Part shown: positions 49,948 through 59,481 of the stretch, piece after piece
How the letters are laid out: the number at the start of each line of letters is the position of its first letter
Numbering within the stretch: position 1 is the stretch's first letter
DNA from: Stentor roeselii
Taxonomy: Eukaryota; Ciliophora; Heterotrichea; Heterotrichida; Stentoridae
Length of the DNA stretch: 64,000 bases
NCBI GenBank assembly: GCA_006503475.1
Contig: RSEH01000087.1
Location: 62,001 to 126,000 of the forward strand
Direction of reading: 5' to 3'
Program-made: the position numbers and the translations under genes
The notes under the pieces: generated by a model
The model's database searches: none
What the model was told of the DNA's origin: nothing
Seen by the model: the letters and a program-made list of their open reading frames with translations, nothing else

Positions 49948-50289
49948 TTAACTAGTTGTTGCCTTCGGCTCTTCTTCCTTTCTAAAGACTCTGGGAGGAG
50001 GGGCCCTGGTCCTTCTAACCTCGACATTTCTGACTCTGACGACTCGTAAGTGAATGCCACATGAAATACAATATTGCAGTTTCGTGTAAAGTTTGGGAAT
50101 GCTGAAATTCTCGAAAGCTCTGTGGTCCTTGATGTCTCTCAGACTTGAAGCGTCAACCATGTTCCTCACTGTGTACCTTTTCACGGCCTTGTCTTTTGGA
50201 ACTTGTCTTCCGCAGTGAGTGCAAGAAACTGGCTTGGTATGCCCTCTGTTCTTTTTGCTTCGTCCACCATTCCTTCGCTTTTTCGGCAT
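49948..50289 (-). CDS. RPS26: Ribosomal protein eS26
   Basis: 113 aa from the ATG at 50289. MPKKRRNGGRSKKNRGH matches the eukaryotic N-terminus MTKKRRNNGRAKKGRGH. The zinc-binding pairs CTHC and CISC, PKDKAVKRYTVRNMV and the C-terminal TRAPPPRVFR are characteristic. An upstream in-frame ATG at 50307 would add six residues with no counterpart in the family, so the shorter start is preferred. It is a component of the 40S subunit near the mRNA exit channel. Length is normal. Confidence 0.96.
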   Translation of the reverse strand: MPKKRRNGGRSKKNRGHTKPVSCTHCGRQVPKDKAVKRYTVRNMVDASSLRDIKDHRAFENFSIPKLYTKLQYCISCGIHLRVVRVRNVEVRRTRAPPPRVFRKEEEPKATTS

Positions 50290-50960
50290 TTCTTTTATTA
50301 GAATCATGGATTTTTTTTGGAATTTGATGAGAGTCTTTTAGAAATTTTTAGGGATTAGAGAGGGAGGATTGGCAAAATTAGGAGGGATGGAAATGAAAAG
50401 GATTTGAAAAGTTTTTTGAATTTTTTTGTGTTTTAGATGATTGGGCTAGGCTTTTAAGTTCTTGAAAATCTTGATGACTGAGGATTAAATGAAGCATTTG
50501 GAAGGATGGAAGGGCCAAAAAAGGGTCTAAGATAAAAAATGGGACCAAAAATTAGGATTTTCATGTTTTTGGATTCAGAAAAAAAAATGAGGAAACAAAG
50601 AAAGATTTTTTAATATCTTACTTAAAACAACTACTTCTCACCATTCAAATATCACAAGATTCGATTATTTTATTAAACAACCTTCCAAAATGTGTGAGAA
50701 ACTAGGAAAAAGTATCTTTTCAAGCAGAAAAAAGTAGTTTGAGGACAAAATCACTTGAAAATTAAAGCCAAATCTTCCAAACCATTCATAATTTTCTACT
50801 TCAAAAGCTCTTGAACTGAATTTTCATAATCGAAGTTCTCAAAAAGCGACTTTCTTAACTTCAATAAAATCTTATCAAATCATATTCAAACTTTTCCAAT
50901 CAAACCTAATATAAACCCTATCATTCCAAGTTCTCCCCAAAACTCTTAAAACTAATAAAA
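50290..50960. other. Divergent intergenic interval (eS26 / membrane protein)
   Basis: 670 bp separating divergent starts. The first ~240 bp are G/T-rich on the plus strand (C/A-rich on the eS26 coding strand), and the last ~250 bp are C/A-rich on the plus strand, so each half shows the 5'-flank bias of the gene it serves. No gene, tRNA or repeat was seen. Both promoters must be here. Confidence 0.5.
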
Positions 50961-51509
50961 ATGTTCTTCGTCTTGTTTTTCTTTCCTTTTTTCTCTTCAG
51001 GCCAAGTATTCCCAGAAGATTCAAAACTTGAGAGGTTCAACGCATGTTACCGAATCGTGAAGTTAAAGCTTTCTCAAGAAAAAGAAGAAATAGACGAATT
51101 CAGCGAAAACTTCGAGAATCCCGATCAAGTAGTGAATAGAATTTCGACTGACATGCTGATAACTTGTTACTCGTCGATTTCAAAGAAAACAGCTGAGGAT
51201 GTTTTAAGTTTGGGAAAAGAGTTGTACTTAAAAGACGAGTTTCATGATTTAACTGGCCTTGACTTGGAGTCTTACGTGGATGAAGACTTGACCCTCAATC
51301 ACCAACATCTCAGGTTTTACGAAGAAATCAAGAAAATCAAAGAACGAGCAGAGGATAACGAATTTCAAGACATTCCCCCATTACCTGAAGTAGGAAACTG
51401 GTACGTTTTTTTAGTTATTTCTGCATTTTCATTACTTTTGTACTACTTGATCTCAAAAGTCCTGCCAAGTCTTCAGCGCAATTCGAAAAAAAACTTAAAA
51501 AAACACTAA
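50961..51509 (+). CDS. Type I single-pass membrane protein, 182 aa
   Basis: A hydrophobic signal peptide (MFFVLFFFPFFSSG) is followed by a ~125-residue acidic helical lumenal part with cysteines at 29 and ~70, a transmembrane segment at ~148-165 (WYVFLVISAFSLLLYYLI), and a short basic cytosolic tail ending KKNLKKH. The tail is lysine-rich but lacks the exact KKxx spacing of a COPI retrieval signal. Size and layout recall small ER-associated proteins; no family is recognised. It is convergent with the Rab gene 21 bp away. Confidence 0.75.
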   Translation: MFFVLFFFPFFSSGQVFPEDSKLERFNACYRIVKLKLSQEKEEIDEFSENFENPDQVVNRISTDMLITCYSSISKKTAEDVLSLGKELYLKDEFHDLTGLDLESYVDEDLTLNHQHLRFYEEIKKIKERAEDNEFQDIPPLPEVGNWYVFLVISAFSLLLYYLISKVLPSLQRNSKKNLKKH

Positions 51510-51530
51510 AATCATATAAACATTACTTTC

Positions 51531-52181
51531 TTAGCATTCACATCGAGGTACTTCTCGAATTCCCTTAACTTCTTTATTTAAAACCACCTCTTCCTTTGTC
51601 GTGTGATTTTTGTATATCTGGCTGATAACAACGTCTAAAACAGTTTCAACCCCTCCAGAGACTCCATCTTTCGCGATGTCAGCTTCTCGGTTCCAAAGAG
51701 CTGATGTCTCAAAATAATAAAACCCTTGCAACTTTGCATAGTTTAAAGCTTTTTCTCTTTCAACAGAGCGAATTGCTAAATCTGCCTTATTACCAAGAAG
51801 GACCACAACACAGCCTTCAGGAGTATAGTTCTTGATTTCAGTCACCCAGTGCTCGACTGAGTCAAAAGAAAGAGAGTCGCTCAGGTCGAAGGTGAGAAGG
51901 CAGATGTCGGTTCCTCTGTAGTAATGTTTTGTTACACTTTTGAACTTTTCTTGACCTGCCGTGTCCCAGATGTGAAGCTGGATACGACTGCCTGATGACT
52001 TTTGAGTCACTACTCGCTTTGTGAACTCTACACCCACTGTTGAGGTTAGGTTCGAAGGAAGCTCGTTTATTACGTATCGGTAGACGAGAGCTGTTTTTCC
52101 GACGTTACTTGCACCTATTATTACCACTGAATTTAACTTACCTTTGTAGATATCTGAAAAGGTTTCTGGGTCACTTGACAT
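51531..52181 (-). CDS. Rab-family small GTPase, 216 aa
   Basis: All five G motifs are present: G1 GASNVGKT (23-30), G2 Thr within STVGVEF, G3 WDTAGQEKF (72-80), G4 NKAD (131-134) and G5 ETSAL (158-162). It ends CEC, a double-cysteine geranylgeranylation signal of Rabs. YYRGTDICLLTFDLS and the Rab-type switch II support Rab over Ras, Rho or Arf. The first residue pair of the P-loop is altered (Ala for Asp and Asn for Gly in GDSGVGKS), and the insert WNREADIAKDGVSGG near 163-177 is unusual. It should control a vesicle-transport step; the Rab class is not clear. Confidence 0.93.
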   Translation of the reverse strand: MSSDPETFSDIYKGKLNSVVIIGASNVGKTALVYRYVINELPSNLTSTVGVEFTKRVVTQKSSGSRIQLHIWDTAGQEKFKSVTKHYYRGTDICLLTFDLSDSLSFDSVEHWVTEIKNYTPEGCVVVLLGNKADLAIRSVEREKALNYAKLQGFYYFETSALWNREADIAKDGVSGGVETVLDVVISQIYKNHTTKEEVVLNKEVKGIREVPRCEC

Positions 52182-52623
52182 AGGTTTGGATTATTAATTT
52201 TTTTTTGGGTTGGATTTTTAGGATTTAGTGGAGAAAGAATGGGTTTTGGGATTTTATTTGAGTTGAGATGGATTTTTAATGTGGAGGAGGAATTTTGTTT
52301 TTGTTGAATTTTGTTAAGGAGTTTAGTGAATTGATTTATAATGAGGAAAAGAGGGAGATAATAATCAAATTTCTGCTTTTGATATTGAAGGAAATCACAA
52401 AGTTATTATATTGAAGAAATAATAACACTGAATTAACATAAAAACTTATGTTATTATTGATTCCATCCTTACGCATCATAATCATCAATTGTGATTGAAT
52501 CCACTTGATATTAATAAAGTCTCTTTCATATAAACTTTACCACCTTTGAGTAAACCACTAAAAGTGCTTAAACTAACTAAATAACAATCCTAAAACAAAC
52601 TAAAAACTTTTGTGTCTTTTAAG
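52182..52623. other. Spacer between the Rab and MFS transporter genes
   Basis: 442 bp. The half next to the Rab start is G/T-rich on the plus strand, so it is C/A-rich and G-poor on the coding strand, as other promoters here. The other half is plain AT-rich 3' flank of the transporter gene. No gene seen. Confidence 0.5.
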
Positions 52624-54036
52624 TTAACCACTAGTATAACTTAAATTAACTGGAGTGTTATCTTGTGATAAACTATTATCCAGTATAACATCTTTCGTAT
52701 CAGTTTTCAAAATCAAAGTATCAACAATAATCCCCACTGATAATCCTGCAACTGCCACAAAGATATACAAATGCGAGACTTTCATTATCGAGAAAAATAT
52801 CGTAGGACTGAAAACACTGAAAATTCTGGCAACACTATTACAAAGTGCAAGACTAGCAGTTCTGATATTTGTCTTATACAATTCTGTAGTATAAGGAAAA
52901 ATAACGGAAAACATTCCTCCAAAAGATCCATAAGCTAAGCTAGTTCCCCAGAAGAAGCTGAATCCGCTTTCTGACACATAAGCAACTCCACTAGAGACAG
53001 CACCAATAGCAGAACACAATATCATAGTATTCTTTCTCCCCATACAACTCATCTCAATCAATCCAATAAGCCCAAGTTCAATAACAACCTGAATCCCAGT
53101 ACACATAATCGAGACTAAAATCACATCATGACGATCAGTTCCAACAGCAACTAAGAACGGAAACGCGAAATAAAGCCCATAATACCCAAAAACAATAAAA
53201 ATCCACAAAATCGAGACCATTAAATGTTTTTTCCACAACTTCCCCGAGCACAAATATCTTAAACTAACACCCTGATCCTCACAAACATCCATAAAAACAA
53301 TTTTTTTCTTTTCCAATTCAGAGCAAGTATCTTTCCCATTAGTCCTCGCAATAAAATCAAGTATTTCAACAGCTTCATTTTTTCTGTCTTTCCTCACCTG
53401 AAACAAGGGACTTTCCGTTAAAAAGAAATAATTTCCAATCAACGAAAGAAATCCAGGAACCGCTGCAATGATTGACACTTCTCGCCAGTTGTCTTGGTCC
53501 AGGTTGGGGTTGAAGAAAAAGATGACGAGAATGATCCACATTTCGCCGAGACATTGAATGAACCAGTACCCGACTGAAATCGCTCCTCGGATGCTGGTAG
53601 GGGTGATCTCGATGATGTAGACTGAAGACGAGTATATTGACAGGCTTATGGAAATTCCGTTTATTAGCCTGAAAAAAGCTTGGGAATAAACTTCTTGGCT
53701 TAAAGAACTTAAAATTGCGGAAAGGCTCAGCAGGAATAAAGAAATGTTCATCGTTGTTAGACGACCAAATCGGTCACCGAAGAACATCATGTAAAGGCAT
53801 ACTAAGAGACCTCCTGATATGAAAACTGAACTTAATAAAGATACTTCTAAGTCTTCTAGCTTCCATATGTGGGATAATATAAAGGGAAGAGTCGTCATCA
53901 CTGAAAAATTCGCGCCTAATGAAAAACTTGAAAGGCTTACGATTATGAAGGCGCGAAGTTGGAATGATCCGAAACCGACCCGGTCTATCACTTCATTGAC
54001 GTGATTTTTATGATCCAAAAGAAATTCTTTAGACAT
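52624..54036 (-). CDS. Major facilitator superfamily transporter (organic-cation/SV2-like), 470 aa
   Basis: Twelve hydrophobic segments in two groups of six with a central loop (~205-260). The MFS loop 2-3 motif appears as FFGDRFGRLTTM, and a second related motif, MGRKNTM, follows TM8. The N-terminus VIDRVGFGSFQLRAF is typical of the SV2/SLC22-type transporters (family form xGFGxFQ), which carry organic ions and metabolites. Substrate unknown. ITPTSIRGAISVGYWFIQCLGE after TM4 and TELYKTNIRTASLALCNSVAR after TM10 are also conserved in this group. Start context is CAATAAATG. The tail is short and hydrophilic. Confidence 0.88.
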   Translation of the reverse strand: MSKEFLLDHKNHVNEVIDRVGFGSFQLRAFIIVSLSSFSLGANFSVMTTLPFILSHIWKLEDLEVSLLSSVFISGGLLVCLYMMFFGDRFGRLTTMNISLFLLSLSAILSSLSQEVYSQAFFRLINGISISLSIYSSSVYIIEITPTSIRGAISVGYWFIQCLGEMWIILVIFFFNPNLDQDNWREVSIIAAVPGFLSLIGNYFFLTESPLFQVRKDRKNEAVEILDFIARTNGKDTCSELEKKKIVFMDVCEDQGVSLRYLCSGKLWKKHLMVSILWIFIVFGYYGLYFAFPFLVAVGTDRHDVILVSIMCTGIQVVIELGLIGLIEMSCMGRKNTMILCSAIGAVSSGVAYVSESGFSFFWGTSLAYGSFGGMFSVIFPYTTELYKTNIRTASLALCNSVARIFSVFSPTIFFSIMKVSHLYIFVAVAGLSVGIIVDTLILKTDTKDVILDNSLSQDNTPVNLSYTSG

Positions 54037-56037
54037 TTATTGCTGATCACAATTTTATCATTCAGGATTACCGCGGTTCTGAAAATGGATTCATATAGTT
54101 TGAATATGAAAAAGTAACCTTTTTGATATTACTTTTAATAATCATATAGATAGACTAATACCCAATCCCCATTTCCAACACCTAATAAAAACCAATAATT
54201 TATATGTGAATACGAAATAAAAATTTAAATTAATCGTCTCCAAATTTGGCAGTGGCTGATCATGAAGTAATTTCAATGACTTATTCAAATCAGACCTATA
54301 AGTCCCTCAAGTAAATTCAAATAACTTCCATATTTCCTGGTGACCTAAACACTTAAATCAAAAAACTTTTTTACTAAACTTATCTATTACACCTATAAGA
54401 AATTCATCTCTCTTTACTTCGATCCATATAGATTTCTTTATAATATAAGATTACTTATCGTGTCAATCATGATGATAAAAACATTATTGAGAATGGATTA
54501 ATATTCCACCTAGCATAATAAACACATAAGAAGTGGAGAATTTCATCAAGTATTTAATAGCGCAGGTTTGAATAGGCTTTAGACTCTGGAAAGTATATTT
54601 AGCACTCCCTGTTTCGGAGAAGTTACAGCATATAAGACCTGACTTTGTACCATAAAATATATTTGTATAAATAAAGGCCAGCGAAAAGTCCCAAAAGATC
54701 TAATAAGTGAGACTAATTGTCAAATTGTACAATCTACGATGATTGCACGGTGAGACATACTCAAACCTAGCGAAACACTTTAAATTATTGTGATTTTCTG
54801 CTAAAGTACTTAATTTCAACCACGATGATCAGAAACCTCAAAGAGAGCCTAACTGGTACTGTGAATGATGCCTATAACAACAACATTCAACCTAGCAATG
54901 CAGTGGGCAACTAAAAGGTGAAAAAAAAAATCCCTTCATACCCTAAGAGAATGACAATGCAAACGAAAAAAAATTGATGCATTTCTAATCAAGTCGTTGC
55001 CAATTGTATTTTCCATGCAAAATCATCAGTTCTTTCCTTTTCCGAGCACATCTGCATCTAAGTAATGCAGAGAATCACTTTCACCGCCTCATCTTTCACT
55101 CATTCCTTTCCAAAACAATTGACTTTCAAAACACCCGGTAGTTCCGAGCAATGCGAAAATTATATCAAGAAATAAAAAGATCATTTTTTTTCTGTTTTTT
55201 ATCAAAATTTAGGTTAAAAAAAAATAATCAAAACCATTACTAAAATTTTTTCTTAGCTTTGAATCAACAAAGGAAGAAGTAGGCTGCTGGCCTTTGTCGA
55301 AAAAGTTCAACAAGTAAAACTGAAGCTGATTGAAAGAAATGACCAAGGCAAGCCTTTAAGAAACGAGTTAGAATTTTGGGTGGTTTTAGACTGTAGACAG
55401 AAAATTATTAAAGCGCGGACTAGAAAAACTCATGTTATGAAGGATGAGATTAGAAGAGACACTTTTTAGTCTTTGAGTCTCCAGAGGTACTTTTGAATGA
55501 TGGGCAGTGTTGTCAGAAGTCCCAAGTCGTGAATGGATATTCTTTCAGGGCAAGAATTGCCAAGTACTTAAAGTAGAAAATCTCTAGGTTTAGAGGGTCA
55601 CGACTTCGTTTACATGGATACAGAGATTGGTTAGGTTTTCTTCTGAGATATTGACTTTACAGTCCATTTAGAACATCTCCACTTTTAGTTGTAAGAAAAA
55701 CTATTTATTTTAGACCTAATGATTGGGAGGAATAGATATTGAATATACTCTCTATGTTTGAAGTATCTATAATTTATTATTACTTTCCGCATCAATAAAA
55801 GACATTAAAATTAATGCTTAATTGAAGATATCTTTAAAAATTCAATCTATCCAAATCCATCAATTTAAAATAGTTAAATTAATACTTAAATGAATAGTTC
55901 AATAATATATTAATTATTATAAAATCACTGAAAAACTGAGAACCATAAAACTGATCATTCAATAAATTTACGATAAAAAATTAATAATAATCTCACCCAA
56001 CAATAAATGATGCAAAACACATCAAATAACTTTTCTT
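54037..56037. other. Two-kilobase interval without intact gene
   Basis: The first ~500 bp and the last ~350 bp are plain AT-rich DNA. From about 54560 to 55700 the composition is less AT-biased than other spacers, and part of it (55263-55680) looks like broken coding sequence (separate entry). No snRNA, SRP RNA, tRNA or transposon end was recognised, though a diverged non-coding RNA around 54560-54960 cannot be excluded by eye. Confidence 0.45.
55263..55680 (+). pseudogene. Possible fragment of a decayed gene
   Basis: An open stretch at 55263-55469 (68 codons, no start ATG) encodes a peptide with coding-like character, including VEKVQQVKLKLIERND and NELEFWVVLDCR. Downstream, in shifted frames, short stretches such as GYSFRARIAKYLK and GHDFVYMDTEIG look coding as well. 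I recognise no family. It may be a decayed gene, or a live gene with several tiny introns that I cannot resolve. Confidence 0.3.
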
Positions 56038-56580
56038 TCAATAAACCCTACCCAAAACCAGTGCACAATAAGGACATCTATGTAAAATCCCAAGATTTTC
56101 ATTACTTCCACAGCACATCGCAAAAGCCTGAGTAATTTTCTTAAAATAGTTAAAACTGGTCTCATCAGGTGCCTCAACAAGACTCTGCACATACTTCTTG
56201 CAACATCCACAAAATACTGCACAAGGAGAGCATCCTAAAAACCCTTCAGAGTACTTAAACTTTTCAGGAGAATGCATCGACGCGAGTCTGAACTCAGTGA
56301 TCGAAGTCCCAACACTAGACTTTGCATCATCAGTGACTCTTCGACTTGCAACATTACTTAAATTCGCAGAGTTCTCATCAAGTTTCCACAAACCTTTCAT
56401 CCTTGTCCCTCTTAAATGAGGAGAAAGAAGCTCTTCAGAGCTAGCTGAGTTATCGGGATGAATTTCTTTTAATGAAAACATTTGAAGTTCATAAGATTCT
56501 GTCAAATTTTCGCTATTTGTGAAGTCAGTAGGCAGGTTCACCCTGAAATTATCAAAGCGGCCAGCTCGTCCGTTAAGCAT
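56038..56580 (-). CDS. LITAF-like zinc-ribbon protein (tentative), 180 aa
   Basis: The start is taken at the ATG at 56580 (MLNGRAGRFDN); an upstream in-frame ATG at 56730 would add 50 residues that read like translated AT-rich spacer. Residues ~1-110 are polar and probably disordered. The C-terminal ~70 residues are cysteine-rich: LGCSPCAVFCGCCKKY, then AFAMCCGS and HRCPYCALVLGRVY. The H-x-CPxC end and paired upstream cysteines resemble a LITAF domain, a membrane-associated zinc ribbon of endosomal proteins. The hydrophobic insertion of true LITAF domains is weak here, so this assignment is uncertain. Confidence 0.55.
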   Translation of the reverse strand: MLNGRAGRFDNFRVNLPTDFTNSENLTESYELQMFSLKEIHPDNSASSEELLSPHLRGTRMKGLWKLDENSANLSNVASRRVTDDAKSSVGTSITEFRLASMHSPEKFKYSEGFLGCSPCAVFCGCCKKYVQSLVEAPDETSFNYFKKITQAFAMCCGSNENLGILHRCPYCALVLGRVY

Positions 56581-56902
56581 TTTTATCTTAAGTAATCTTA
56601 AAAGATTTAAATGTATTAAAACAATTTGAAGGAAAAGATCATGATTATAAAAATTTCTAAGAAAATCTTCGAATTCAAAGTGGCATAAGTTTAACACCCT
56701 GCTATTAAATATAAGAAGGTAAAAAATCATAAATTATAAAAACTTCAAAGAAAACCTGTTAAAATTCAAATCATAATTTTAACCCTGTTATTAAAAAATA
56801 AAGCAAAAAATAACCAAATCATAAAACCTCTAACAAAACCTTTAAAATCCAAAGTACCTAATTTTAACACCCAATATTAAATAATTTTAGAATTCTAGTT
56901 AA

Positions 56903-57433
56903 CTAAGGAAATGCCCTCTTGGTCAGAATGGTATAAAAGTCTTCCCTGGTAATCTCATGACCATTCGAGGCAGCTCTTTCCAACATTTCATTAAGTTCAT
57001 CAACAGTCATAGTTTCCCCAAGTTCCTTTGCGACTCTTCTAAGATTATTCAAATTGATAGATCCAGTCTTATCATCGTCAAACAATTCAAAAATCTTTTC
57101 AATGCCAGACCTGCTCTCCTTATCCCCAAGCTTATCAGTGATGGCATCAAGAAAAGTATCAAAGTCAATCGCAGATCCAAGTCGATCCAAGTCAGCAATC
57201 ATCGCATAAATCGTCGGGTTCTTCGACTCAAAGCCCAAAGACTGCATCGCCGCTCGAAGCTCTTTCGGGTCAATTGTGCCTGACCCGTCAGTGTCGAAAA
57301 GATTAAAAGCTTCTTTAATCTCTTCTATTTCGTCTTCTGTCAGTCCTCGCTTTTCTGCTCCTCTTCTGCCGGAAGGTGATTTGCTTTTAGAAGCCACGTT
57401 TCTTGAGGCTGGTTCGTATCCTCCACGCTTCAT
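56903..57433 (-). CDS. Centrin-like EF-hand protein, 176 aa
   Basis: A 30-residue basic N-terminal tail is followed by [25 protein letters not shown], the centrin signature. EF1 (D47-E58) is canonical. EF2 (from D83, [10 protein letters not shown]) is one residue short and should not bind calcium. EF3 ([12 protein letters not shown], 119-130) matches centrin's DDDKTGKISFKN closely. EF4 ([11 protein letters not shown]) has lost its acidic ligands. Centrins act at basal bodies and in contractile fibres; heterotrichs have many paralogues, some in myonemes. It is most likely one of these diverged copies. Confidence 0.93.
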   Translation of the reverse strand: MKRGGYEPASRNVASKSKSPSGRRGAEKRGLTEDEIEEIKEAFNLFDTDGSGTIDPKELRAAMQSLGFESKNPTIYAMIADLDRLGSAIDFDTFLDAITDKLGDKESRSGIEKIFELFDDDKTGSINLNNLRRVAKELGETMTVDELNEMLERAASNGHEITREDFYTILTKRAFP

Positions 57434-58027
57434 TTAAATATAGCCATCATTTTTTTAAATTTCTTGGGATTTTGGTTTTGAAATTTGGAGATTTTTGGGT
57501 TTGGTTTGGGTTTGGGTCGAAGGAAGTGGATTTGAGGATTATTGGGGTTTGGATTTTGGAGATTTTTTTAGTTTATTGAGGATTTGGGGATTTGGGGAAT
57601 GGGAATGAATGGCAGGGTAAATGGTTGTGGATTAAATAGGTTATGTTTGGAGGTTTATTTGGTTGGTTTTAAGGGATTTAAATTTTTTATGATTTAGGTT
57701 AGGTTTTGTGGATGGTTGTTGGTTTGATCTTGATAGGAAAATTGTAGGAGAAGGATTGATTGATGCCTTGTTTTAATTGAAATCATTATGAACTAGTTGA
57801 AACTCTATAAAAATAATCTGTGGAAAATATGATTTAATAAATTCTTATACAGTAATTTCATTACTTGTGAAAAACTATTAAAATCACCTTTGAATAAAAC
57901 ACTTTGATCATTAAATAACTAAATCAGATTCTTGATTTTTTCACAAACTTCATTAACAAAATCACCAGGCTATTCAACCATCCTTGCAAACCAAAAATGA
58001 ATCCAAACAATAGCCAGTCCTATAAAA
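57434..58027. other. Divergent intergenic interval (centrin / PX protein)
   Basis: 594 bp. From the centrin start to about 57750 the plus strand is strongly G/T-rich (GGGTTTGG-type words), so the centrin coding strand is C/A-rich. Nearer the PX start the plus strand becomes C/A-rich. Both promoters are expected here; no gene seen. The C-rich words are non-tandem and do not form a telomere-type array. Confidence 0.55.
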
Positions 58028-58714
58028 ATGTCTTATGTGATAAAAATCAAAGAATACGAACTAGTTGGAGAGCATATCGAGTACATCATCGAAGTAACAC
58101 ATAAAGAATCAGGAGATTCTTGGAGATTCCGCAGGCGATACAGTCACCTTCGCGACTTGCACAAGCAGCTGAAGTCCTTCGACAATCGAGTGCCTGAATT
58201 CCCTCCCAAGAAAATCTTCGGCAGTAAAAACCCGAGGTTCTTAGCTCAGCGCAAGTCAGAACTCGAAGACTACTTCAACGAAGTCGCAAAGCTTGGAAAA
58301 CTACTGGAAAGTCAACCTGGCAAAGAGTTTTTCAAGCCAAAAGACGCGAATATCACTAAATCTTCCCCTGTTCAGAATGTCCCGACTTATAAAAAACCAA
58401 AGCAAGGACCTGAAATGCAAAATTTCGTCAATCAGTTGAATGAAGTAGTTTCCAGCAAGTTTTTTGACCTTTCAGCACAACCGAGTCCTCCAGATGAAGA
58501 TGATGTGAAACGACAGGCAAGAGCTTTTGAGTCACTTATAAAGAATTTGAGGGTAAGTTTAAAGGAAAACTTGCCTGAAGGAAGTCATATCAACCAGCCT
58601 TACTTTTCAACGACTCTTGTTAGGCAAAAGTGGGTCAGACATGCTTTTAAGGAAACTAAGAAAGGTCTGAATGATGTGGAAGTACAACAGCACCTGCTTA
58701 TTTCGTTTAAGTAA
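58028..58714 (+). CDS. PX (Phox homology) domain protein, 228 aa
   Basis: The PX domain spans residues 1-105. RRRYSHLRDLHKQL provides the phosphoinositide-binding basic/aromatic patch, FPPKKIFG is the conserved PPK loop, and RFLAQRKSELEDYFNEV is the following helix. PX domains bind PtdIns3P on endosomes. The C-terminal half is helical without a recognised BAR or other domain, so this is a short sorting-nexin-like protein. Start context is CCTATAAAAATG. The next gene follows within 90 bp on the same strand. Confidence 0.88.
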   Translation: MSYVIKIKEYELVGEHIEYIIEVTHKESGDSWRFRRRYSHLRDLHKQLKSFDNRVPEFPPKKIFGSKNPRFLAQRKSELEDYFNEVAKLGKLLESQPGKEFFKPKDANITKSSPVQNVPTYKKPKQGPEMQNFVNQLNEVVSSKFFDLSAQPSPPDEDDVKRQARAFESLIKNLRVSLKENLPEGSHINQPYFSTTLVRQKWVRHAFKETKKGLNDVEVQQHLLISFK

Positions 58715-58800
58715 GTTAATAGAGAATTACTCAAGGTTTTTGGAAGGTGTTTTAGAAAATTTGATCTTTATCCCGAATGGCAAAATTTATTATAATTCTA

Positions 58801-59481
58801 ATGGGATGCTGTGAAGTCCACAGTTCTGACAACTACCTCTCTGTTACTCGACTTCATCCTTCGATTCTCATGAAAGAGAAAAGAAACTCAAGCCAGTCTA
58901 AACGGGTGAGATTCGAGATATCCTTCAACAACTACAAGAATTTAACTATTCAGGAAGAAGAGCCTCCTGACTGGTACTCTTCAATCTTAAGTACTGACTT
59001 TTCAACTTGGGAAAAATATTCAAATAGCACTTTCGCTGATTTGTACTACATAGTGAATGATGGAAAACTCTTCACTGCTGTTAAGGTCGAGCTTACTTTT
59101 GAAATTAATCATGAAACGATTATTTGTCTTATAAATAATCCAAAATACAGAATCGCTTGGGACTTGAATCTTCGAAAAATGGAAATTTTATTTGGAGACT
59201 GCAGCCTTGACGCCATGATCGAGATGATAGAGATGGGCAATGAATCTATCAAGCTTCTTGAAAGAAAAGTTCGGAAATTCGGAGACTCTGTCTGTTGTTT
59301 TTATGTTCCTCTTAAAGATGAAACCCTTGACAGTTACTTTTTAGTTTCGTTGATTGAGAAAAAAACAATTGTTTGTTATTTCAAAGAAAACTTAGAAGAG
59401 GACTTTTTGCCTCTTGTTAACCAGAAACTCTTGTGGGCCACTCGGCTCATTGAAGAGGTTTTAATCTATAAAAAGAATTAA
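58801..59481 (+). CDS. START-like protein with MGCC lipidation start, 226 aa
   Basis: Two starts are possible. The ATG at 58777 would give MAKFIIIL before MGCC. The ATG at 58801 gives MGCCEVHSS, a Gly-Cys-Cys start typical of dual myristoylation and palmitoylation, and is preferred. Residues ~85-210 recall the START lipid-transfer fold: FTAVKVELTFEI, then NNPKYRIAWDLNLRKMEILFGD (the R-x-x-WD region), and a C-terminal amphipathic helix LLWATRLIEEVL that would close the pocket. The START match is weak. The TAA stop is followed without spacing by the ATG of the phosphatase gene. Confidence 0.6.
   Translation: MGCCEVHSSDNYLSVTRLHPSILMKEKRNSSQSKRVRFEISFNNYKNLTIQEEEPPDWYSSILSTDFSTWEKYSNSTFADLYYIVNDGKLFTAVKVELTFEINHETIICLINNPKYRIAWDLNLRKMEILFGDCSLDAMIEMIEMGNESIKLLERKVRKFGDSVCCFYVPLKDETLDSYFLVSLIEKKTIVCYFKENLEEDFLPLVNQKLLWATRLIEEVLIYKKN

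Noticed and set aside
54560-54960. Possible structured non-coding RNA
   Set aside because: The composition is less AT-rich, but no conserved U-snRNA, SRP, RNase P or snoRNA boxes could be found by eye.
57434-57750. Telomere-like repeats in the G/T-rich stretch upstream of centrin
   Set aside because: The GGGTTTGG-type words are irregular and not tandem, and genes continue on both sides.
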